This document shows positions 59,700 through 64,000 of a stretch of DNA of 64,000 bases, piece by piece (within the stretch, counting starts at the first letter, position 1; every line of letters starts with the position of its first letter). The notes under the pieces were generated by a model. The model was not told the DNA's origin. It was given only the letters and a program-made list of their open reading frames with translations, and did not search any database. This DNA is from Coptis chinensis (Eukaryota; Streptophyta; Magnoliopsida; Ranunculales; Ranunculaceae): contig CM027383.1 in NCBI GenBank assembly GCA_015680905.1, positions 40,174,501 through 40,238,500 of the forward strand, read 5' to 3'. Position numbers and translations under genes: made by a program.

Positions 59700-61165
59700 C
59701 TTATCCTTGGGTGTTACTTCTTCACCAGTTGGTTTTAGATAGTTATGAAGCATAGGAGAAAGCCAAGGTCAAGTACAAACTCAATGGTTCTTTGAAAAGG
59801 TAGAGGCGAGGAACATTAAGTGATGGAAGGTGAATGAGTGACATGAGGATGTGAGGTGGGTGAATGGTGTTCAACTAGTGTTCTTAAGTCTATATCATCG
59901 AGGGCCTTAAGATATGCAAGACATTCCTCAATAGGTGGGTAAGAAGAATCAGCCGGATAGAGGGCAAAAATTCTTCTTCTTCGTCATGGCGTCAAGAGAT
60001 GAATGGATGTCAATAGGAGAGAACTCGTGAGGCAGCAAAGAAGAGTTGCAAAAGAGTCGAAGGAAATCCTCCTTGATGTTATCTACGTCTAGGGAGTAGA
60101 AATTGTGATCCTTGTCTTCTTCCATAAGAGGGGTATCTACTAGTGTGGGGACTAAAGTGTCAGCCGCACTAATGTAAGGTACAACACTCTCAATGGACTT
60201 CACTTCCCTTTCTACAGGCAAACCTAGTTGTCCTTGTTTTTGTCTAAACATGTTAACTTCTACAGAAAGATTTCCAAAAGAAAGAGTCATTGAGCCATCC
60301 CGACAATTGATTTGGGCATTGGCGGTTGCCAAAAAGGGCATACTAAGATGATGGGAATGGAATCATGAGCAACTTCTGTGTCAAGAATAACAAAGTCTGC
60401 TGGATAGTAAAAATCCTGAACTTTAACGAGAATATTTTCAACTACACCCTTGGGATACTTAATAGAACGATCGGCTAACTGCAAAGTCATTTTGGTTGGT
60501 TGAAGTTTTGTTAGACCTAGTTGTTTATATAAATAAAAAGGGAGTAAGTTAACACTCGCCCCCAGGTCTAATAAAAAGCAGTTGTTATGAAGGTATCACC
60601 TAAGGTGCATTATCTGATAGGGCGACCGGGGTCCTTGTACTTAACAATTCCGTTATGTTAGGATAAAGAGGATATTGTTCATTAAGAATGCTTAAGTGGG
60701 GTATGTTGGTTTTCCTCTTCTTGGTGCCTGACTCTTTTAGAAACTTAAGCGTGTCAGGTAGACTTTTTATAGCTTCTAGAAAGGTAGGTTTATAGTCAAA
60801 TTTTTAAACACTTCCCTAATCTCATCAAAATTCTCGTCATTTTAAACCTGACTAGTCTTTGGGGATATGGTGCTTTATCGCTATTTTTAGCGAAGGGATA
60901 AAAGTTTTATTAGTCTTTGCTTTATCTCTAGCCGTTTTCCAACTAGGGTGTCCATATTGGAACCTCTACGAGGTGTAGGGTCTTCACTTTCTATTATTGG
61001 GTCTTGTAATGTTTTTCCCTTTTTGGTTGTGGTTTAAGCTGGTACCTCGGTTGTAGGGTCTTGAGTTTCTATTATAGTATTTGGTATGGTATCATTTTTA
61101 GTTTGTGGGGTAATCTTTAGGCATAGTCACTTGGTTATCAACTACTGCATACTGAGCGAAGGGTA
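59700..61165 (-). pseudogene. pol: Element E protease region and linkers
   Basis: From high to low coordinates: a linker with IIESEDPTP (near 60975); the conserved DEIR block (near 60820); the DLGAS-like site with frameshift (near 60560); an open protease part (60490-60287: MTLQLADRSIKYPKGVVENI, VKVQDFYYPADFVILDTEV); then 60341-59949, and the post-protease part ending near 59705. No RT motif follows. Same order and end as in G. Confidence 0.82.
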
Positions 61166-61299
61166 GTATTGCACTGTAGGTCCCTTGGTTTATATTACCA
61201 TTACAGTAAATACTTTTAATTTCAAAGCGGTGTTTGTTGACTTAGGATTAAACAATTTGCTTGACTTGGAAACACGCCCGGTTTGGTTATTATTTTGGT

Positions 61300-62459
61300 T
61301 AGAAGACATGTCAATAACCTTTTGGCAAAAGACTGCATCATTTGCATCGTTTGTTTCATCATATTAGAGTTTTGATCATCTTTGATCTTTCATCAAGTTG
61401 GAGTTTTGTTGCATAATTTGATTTTGTTTCTCCAACAAGGTCACTACTACTTTGTCTGTAGATGGTTGTATTGGAATTAAAAGCTTGTTGGCGTTCATGT
61501 CTTGATGTTGATAGTTACGGGTTATGGGTACTAAACCTCTATTACGGTCCCTTAAGTTCCCTTGTCCTTGATGTTGAGTTAAGCTGGTTGAAGTGTGGTG
61601 GTTGTGGTGGTGTTTGTGCATAGACAAGAGGACAATAGAAGTCGGAATGCTCAAGACTACAACGAGACATTACAACCAGTAGAGTTAATGTTCATGGCTG
61701 GAGTGGATTGTTGTTGAGCAGAGATGGCATCTACCTTTTTAGTGAGGGCATCGATAAGAGTTTTAAGCTTCGGGATCATGTTTAACCTCAGAAGAAGGAG
61801 GAGGGCCGGGAGGAATCGTTACCTCCCAATTGTTGTTCCTCTTAGATTGATCTTCTAAGAATGTATAAGCCTCAAAGGCTCCTTTACTAAGAAAACTACC
61901 CCCGGACATGATATCTAGAACCTCCTTATGATAATGTGAAAGCCCGCTTGAAAGCCACGAACAAAGCGTGTCTTTTCGCAAATTATGATCTTGGGCATTC
62001 AATGAGAAGATCGATTAAAGCGATTCCGGCCTCTGAAAAGGATTCATGAGGATTATGGTGAAGAAATGAATTTTGTGAAGCATTTCATCTGTCTTCGATG
62101 GTGGGTAAAATTGTTCCATGAACAATTGAACAAGTTGAGCCCATGAGTCCACAGTTTGGCGTTTGGGCAGTTAACCAAGACGCCGCCTTGCTCGGCTAGG
62201 GTGAAAAGGAAACACCCTAAGTTTAACTTGATCTGGACTTACGCTAGGATGATGGAATGTAGTGAGAACTTGGTCTATCCCTACGCGTCTTGGGTAAGGC
62301 TTCTCGTGGTCTAAACCATGAAAAACCGGTAACAAGTTAAATATATTAGGGGGATTCAAAAATCCCCACTAGGTCACTGCAAGAATGATGCGACTTAGGG
62401 CCATCGTTTAGGGCTTTATAAAAATCGAGAGAGGAGTCTCTCTCTTGTTCTTTAGCCAT
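61300..62459 (-). pseudogene. gag: Element E gag
   Basis: ATG at 62459 corresponds to the internal Met of MAEERE in B; the MRLRSG start is not preserved. Core motifs with frameshifts: FHGLDHEKPYPRRVGIDQVL, FYPPSKTDEML-like part near 62090, IMSGGSFLSKGAFEAYTF (61900). The zinc knuckle near 61665 is disrupted by a small insertion. The Gln/Asn/His-rich linker continues to about 61380. Confidence 0.82.
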
Positions 62460-63654
62460 TGATGCAAGTGTAGTGTGTGAAATTCTAGATAGGCGTGTTG
62501 TATTTATTTCTATGAAAAACAAGCCTGATTATACTAGAATTAAAACTCCTCTGACGAGAAGAGGCGAGGAAGAAGAAGAAGAATACTGAATGCCTCCTTG
62601 CTACTTGCGTTTGAATAAGCGTCTTGTATCTGCGATTTTAGTGTATTTAACAAGTTAGAAACACTGAATAACTTTAAGGAATAAAAATATGCATTTACCT
62701 ATGAAAATTGGGCTGTTCGGATGAATTTTCCTTGTTGGGCGCGGGTAGGGCGCGGGGTTGGGCGCAGGCGCGCTCAAGGTAAGTTGAAATTACAGTGAAT
62801 AAGGGCGGGTCGCGCTCAACATGGGCGCGGGCGCGCTCCAGGTTTTCAAGTTTTAGGCCTTTTATCGTACTCCAAAAATCTGAAATTTTTACAGTAATTT
62901 GCTAAGACGTCTATCAAGTAGCCTGTAAAATTTCAGATCGATCAGAGCAGTGAAAGTCCCTCTACAGCCCTCCAAAGTTTGCGAAACCGTTTTCGGACAC
63001 AATACAAACAACCGAATGGTTAACCCATCAAAACAAATCCAAAAATTTCCAAATTTTTACTGGAGACTCCTGACAGATTCTAGTTGTTCCTGTAAAAATT
63101 TAGAGCAATTGGATGTCTACAACCTCTCCTTATTGGATGGTGTTCCAGATATTAAGTGTTTGCAACACTGCAGAAACACACTGGAAACACTCTACTATTT
63201 AGGAGGTCAAAACAAATCAAAACTCATCAAATTTTTACTACAAACTCCTGGATTAGGATAGATACTCCTGTAAAAATTATAGAATTTTTAGAACTCCTAA
63301 GTAACCTTATTCGTCTGTTTTTCAAGAACATCACGGTGTGAAAACTGAAATGCAGCACTGTAAAGATCGTATTTTTTTCACAAGGTAAACCAACTTTGAA
63401 AAATCTGAAAATATTCTAGTAAATCAACAACACATTAAATATTATGTATGAATATTGTCAGAATTTTCCAAAATTTATAAATACCTTCACCGCAGTGTTT
63501 TCTCTGTGAATCCAAGACCCTAAAGCTGAAGCGATTGAGCAGTTCCGAAAATTCAAGAAATAAGAATGAAAAATTAAAGGGGTGGGTGGGTAGAGAATGG
63601 GGGATTGCCCCTTGGATTCAAGCAATTGAATTCTTGTCTTGAACGAGATTAAGA
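62460..63654 (-). other. E leader
   Basis: Minus-strand leader between primer site and gag. A GC-rich block (62735-62845) has GAGCGCGCCCGCGCCC- and GAGCGCGACCCGCCC-type units in an AT-rich setting. The part from 63550 to 63655 is the sequence repeated at bases 1-85 of the window. No gene. Confidence 0.6.
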
Positions 63655-63655
63655 T

Positions 63656-63666
63656 GGCAATGGCAT
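63656..63666 (-). promoter_or_regulatory. Degenerate primer-binding site of E
   Basis: Minus strand ATGCCATTGCC starts 2 bases inside the LTR. It fits a tRNA-Asp site with a short internal loss compared with TGGCGCCGTTGCC. Confidence 0.5.
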
Positions 63667-63668
63667 TT

Positions 63669-64000
63669 TGATAACCAAAAAAAATAATATAATCCTAATA
63701 TTAATGTTAACAAGAACACTAATACGTAATCCTACCGTTCTTACGTTTAAATCAATTCTTCTTACTCTCAAAACATAATCATGCAATACAACGAGTAAGG
63801 AATTCGTTCCACTCTCAATCTATCAAGACTTAATATAATTCAACTAATCAAACCCAAAAGGAACAATGGTGAGAGTGATGTGTTTGGTGTGAAATTTCTA
63901 TACTACCATTTCCAACACAAGAACAATAATAACAATAAGACATAATTAAATTAAACTGAAATTAAAACTTTATAAATCTAAATTTAACAATAGTCTAAGA
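63669..64000 (-). repeat. 5' LTR of E (partial)
   Basis: Plus-strand start TGATAACCAA; 332 bases seen, matching 54686-55017 almost base for base. Confidence 0.92.

Larger units (their letters stand above)
54686..64000 (-). mobile_element. Athila-like element E (minus), non-autonomous, 5' LTR runs out of the window
   Basis: On the minus strand: 5' LTR (from beyond 64000 to 63669), primer site, leader, gag, protease, no RT, RNase H or integrase, no ORF3, then ORF4, 3' region, polypurine tract and 3' LTR (55770 to 54686). Inserted in the RT of F with GCTAC on the left. The two LTR parts that can be compared are about 97% or more identical by eye. Internal length is 7.9 kb against about 12 kb in A. 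Confidence 0.9.

Overview
The window is flowering-plant nuclear DNA made almost entirely of transposable elements. I see no host gene, tRNA, rRNA or CRISPR array. The main family is a Ty3/gypsy LTR retrotransposon of the Athila type. Its members have LTRs of 1.1-1.5 kb ending TGATAA...TTATCA, a primer-binding site matching tRNA-Asp, a gag beginning MRLRSG with one CCHC knuckle, a DLGAS protease, an FMDD reverse transcriptase, RNase H and a DDE integrase. Two further ORFs lie where env would be, followed by a conserved 3' region of about 1.5 kb. The copies are decayed, and many stop codons look like deaminated cytosines. This is typical of old, methylated, probably pericentromeric plant heterochromatin. 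The species cannot be named from this sequence.

Layout. 1-5341: element G (+), a defective copy whose 5' LTR lies outside the window. 5342-6255: unassigned leader of element D. 6256-9830: D gag, protease and RT, broken by an insertion at 9830. 9831-44942: a solo LTR (C) with target duplication GTTAC, split into four pieces by (i) a minus-strand LINE fragment, 9871-11030, which itself holds a plus-strand LINE tail, 10097-10820; (ii) a PIF/Harbinger DNA transposon, 11592-13952; and (iii) element B, 14677-44856, target duplication ATATA. B holds element A, 24702-39684, target duplication AGCAG. 44943-46903: the rest of D pol. 46904-49386: the D 3' side, containing a fragment of a non-LTR-type protein with a CCHC knuckle and a nuclease-like domain (47850-48679). 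49392-54685: element F (+), cut by element E (-), 54686 to beyond 64000.

The nesting gives an order of events: D, then C, then B, then A on the left; and F, then E, on the right. E and G form a second lineage that lacks RT, RNase H and integrase but keeps LTRs, a tRNA-Asp-type start, protease and the 3' region. They were presumably mobilised in trans by full-length relatives such as A.

The most interesting features are architectural. Polypurine modules of the type TTGTTTGGGGGTGG recur at the junctions after integrase, after ORF3 and after ORF4, as well as at the 3' LTR. ORF4 has its own TATA-like box followed by a GC-rich repeated leader that resembles the gag leader. ORF3 and ORF4 resemble each other rather than an envelope protein. 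A GT-AG intron lies just after the ORF4 stop, and an 8-bp-stem hairpin sits at a near-fixed distance before each 3' LTR. Together these suggest a separate promoter-driven transcript for the env-position genes.
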